A DNA stretch of 64,000 nt from contig VZRR01011618.1 of the NCBI GenBank assembly GCA_013398015.1, forward strand, positions 496,001-560,000, in the 5' to 3' direction. The notes below the pieces were generated by a model. It saw only the letters and a list, made by a program, of their open reading frames with translations, was not told the DNA's origin and did not search any database. Positions within the stretch are counted from its first letter, which is position 1. Every line of letters starts with the position of its first letter. The position numbers and the translations under genes were made by a program. Below are positions 61,175 to 64,000 of the stretch, piece by piece. The stretch comes from Oreocharis arfaki (Eukaryota > Chordata > Aves > Passeriformes > Paramythiidae).

Positions 61175-64000
61175 ACTTCCTATTCAGCTCAGAAGATGCA
61201 AGACCTGATAAATAGCTCCACCTCTGCAAACCAGCCAGAGGACTCTGTCACATCCTTCTTGGGCTACATATCTATTTTCAATTATAACACCAAAATAAGG
61301 AAAAGTCAGCACAAAAAGGACTTTCTGTTGCTAAAGCCTGTAATTAGCCTGTAATTAAAAAAAAAACCACAGTACAAATGAATCTGATTAAACTAGTTAA
61401 AAAGTTGGGGGGGGAGGTGTTTTAGTTTGGTTTTTAACTGATGCTTTTCAACACAGCACTGCGTGAATGGGTCTCAGCCACAGCAACTTCGACTGTGTAT
61501 TAATGATCTTATTCCACCCCTCTCTTACCACTTATGAAGTGTGTGGGAGCAAGTTACTTGTTTTCAATTATTTTTTCCTACTGTATCTTTTCTGTATCAC
61601 CTCATGACCTCCTTTGGTTAACTTGACCTTTGAACCTCCCAACACAGCAAAGACCTGCATTCAAAATGGGATTTGTACTTCTTGCAGTGCTGCTTCAATG
61701 TGACTAAGCTGGTTTGTATCAATTCTAGGATGACAGAAAGCTGCTTTTCCCTACTTAGATACACATATCCATCGAAAAACACTCCTTTCAGCTTTGTGCT
61801 GTTGTAGGATTTTAATCCCCAGAGCAGTAAATGTCGCTCTAATGTATCACTCAATACTTTACTGATAAAACTGGATTCACTGTAGATGAGCAATGCTGAA
61901 ACAAAATAAAATATGGTGTTGAAGAGCCTGGGTTTACTCAGCAAGAAATCTCCATTTTCTAAATTCACCAGAGTGTGTCTCCACACCTAAAATTAGACCA
62001 AAATCCTGGGGTTTCACTTCCAGTCTTCATCTCTTACTTTAAGCTACAGCTTCCCAGCACCAAGAAAGTGCTATGAAACTTACTCTCTGGGCAACACAAT
62101 CCCTCCAGAATTATGATCAGAAGAGTGGCTTTATGTCATTTTAGAGGAGCTGTTACACCACTGTTTGGACCTCTACACCACCTGGTATCACCATCTATCC
62201 CACACACAAGCTGGTCTGGCATTCCCTATATTTTTAGAGAAATACAGTTTCTCAGCCCATTTCACAAGTTGTTTGTTTGTTTAATTATGAGTGTGCAGGT
62301 AAGAAATATCCTGAGAAAACAACTGTGCTCTACAAGAACTGACAGATGTGCAAATGGAAGTGTCTCTTTTTTTGCACACAAATAATATTTTTAGCATGAA
62401 ACCAGTAACGTCCCTCCTGAATTTATGATACAATTAGAAGAACTGTGTTGTCTTCGACCTTCGGTAAATACTCTTTGAAGATTTCTGAGGCCCTTTGCAA
62501 GCTGAATCTGTTTAAATCAGCAGTTACAAACACAAAAACCTAATGAAGATGCTGAGAAAACTGTACTTCGACTAACTCCAAATCATAAAATTGAAGCTGG
62601 GAGATGACAAACAGGGGTATTAAGTTTATCACATAGAAAAACAACAAAGTGTGTACCCCCCTCACCTTCCATTTAGAATTATGCACCAGTGCAATGGTGA
62701 ACGAGAAATCTCATCCATCACTGTCTAAAGGAGAAATCTGGAACTAAAACTTGGGGAATTTCAGCCCTTTCAAAAAATTCTGAAAAGCTCTTAGTCCATG
62801 AGCTGTTTAGATATGTGGGTAATCTTCAATTGTTCAAAAATCACCCTCCAAAACTGTCAGTGTTAGAAAGGGTGCCCAGGATGCAGAGAAACTCACTACA
62901 AGACAACAAATTAAAATAAAGAAAAGTTAGGGGAGTCCAGTGGGGATTGAGGGATCCCACTAATCAATTATCCCAGATAACTGAGGGAAGCATGACAATA
63001 TTGGCTCCAAGTGGAATTTCAGAAGCTCAGTCATACCCTCTAAATGCTCCATTTTCCCCCAAAAGCTAAATTATTATTTCCTAAGACTTGCGTGTAGCTC
63101 TCTGGAGATCATTACCTCCTGTTTACGTGGTGAGTGTTTAGAACCGTGTGTTGCTAATGCCAGCATTCAGGAAACACAGATACCACCCAAATAGCTTGGG
63201 GTTTTTAATTAAAAAAAAAACAAAACAAAACACAACCCCAGAGCACAGCTTATCCTGGTGAACTGTTCACCTTCACCTCTCCCACTTCATGCACTTAGTG
63301 AGCTCAACACTTGCTGCTGCAGACTGTCACATACCCCCTGAATGACCAATACCATCAAACCACCAGAGTAACACCTTCACTATCAGTGAGGGTCTCAGAG
63401 AGTTCCGCTTTCCTTTAGAGGAAAAAGAGGCACGTAAGCTCCTGCAGGAGGGCAGTGCACTGACATTATTGCAGCAATGTGAATGCTTGGTGCTGAAAAT
63501 CTGGTTTTCTTGACCGCTTGGCAGGTGCTCATAAGGGCTGCTATTATTACTGTAGCGCTTCTCCTCTTCTCTTTGCAATCCAACAAAGCAGGCTCAGGCT
63601 GTTACGACCTGCAGCCGTACATCAGGTATGATTCTACAAACTTTCTGTTGGAAACGTGCAGTAAGTGCCAAAATAGGCAGGGATGTTCGCTTCAGTCCTC
63701 ACATCCAACTCAGAGAGCTTTTCTGACCAGTGCTCCCCCCAAGCCTGTCTGAGGTTACTCCATGGGTGACAGTGGAGTTATTTCACCTAACACAGACAGC
63801 AGCTTTCACTCTGCTTGAGGCAACAGGAGGAGGAAGCTTAAGGGAGCCAGGCTGACCAGCTTCTCATGGGTTTCTTGGTTGTAATCCAAGCCATTAACAG
63901 GCCAGCAATCCCTCTGAGGCTCCAGTTCTGTGAAAGCCTTTCCCTGTCCTCCTTTATCACTAACTCAGAGAGTATCAGACAAAATGCTCAAGCAAAACTT
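61175..64000. other. Gene-less unique sequence
   Basis: No gene was recognised; the longest frame is about 122 codons (61618-61986, -) without a known domain. Simple features are a 10-bp tandem GCCTGTAATT-type duplication just after 61335, G8 at about 61407-61414, and an A-rich run (listed separately). Confidence 0.6.
63211..63235. repeat. A10 and (CAAAA)n simple repeat
   Basis: Ten A residues followed by CAAAA units. Low complexity; no retroposon body was recognised. Confidence 0.9.

Overview
This looks like vertebrate nuclear DNA, most likely from a bird (Neoaves, probably a songbird). The evidence is the class of repeats. A young CR1 LINE 3' end at 59256-59502 terminates in the ATTCTATGA-type repeat typical of avian CR1. 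A solo LTR-like fragment at 7906-8665 resembles, from memory, an endogenous-retrovirus LTR family common in bird genomes. No primate- or rodent-type Alu, B1 or L1 was recognised. Base composition is AT-rich with few CpGs and long stretches without recognisable repeats.

No protein-coding exon, RNA gene, CpG-island promoter, CRISPR array or operon could be supported. The longest open frame is 169 codons (18267-18776, +). Neither it nor any other open frame gave a recognisable domain, and the overlapping, both-strand pattern of short frames is what chance produces. The window is best described as intergenic or deep intronic sequence.

Layout: 1-7905 is featureless unique DNA. 7906-8665 is the decayed LTR with its internal 45-50 bp CTGCTCCAGCGTGGG-type repeats. 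8666-35289 is mostly unique DNA, with a few microsatellites and three blocks that look like conserved non-coding elements (about 17.4-17.95, 27.3-27.5 and 33.3-33.5 kb). 35290-36702 is a cluster of four old mobile elements: an antisense CR1, an antisense MIR-like SINE, a palindromic MITE and a sense MIR-like SINE. 36703-56708 is mostly unique DNA with a possible mini-MITE, simple repeats, one more CNE-like block and an old antisense CR1 near 49.0 kb. 56709-61174 holds two old MITE-like fragments, a CNE-like block with HOX/PBX- and CRE-like motifs, a near-perfect palindrome centred on an RFX/X-box site (58687-58714), the young CR1, a fairly complete ancient SINE (60066-60322) and a perfect 12-bp-arm hairpin (61143-61174). 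61175-64000 is unremarkable.

No new gene system was found. The best leads are the RFX palindrome, the 12-bp hairpin and the ancient repeat fossils. All repeat family assignments rest on remembered consensus patterns, not on a database search.
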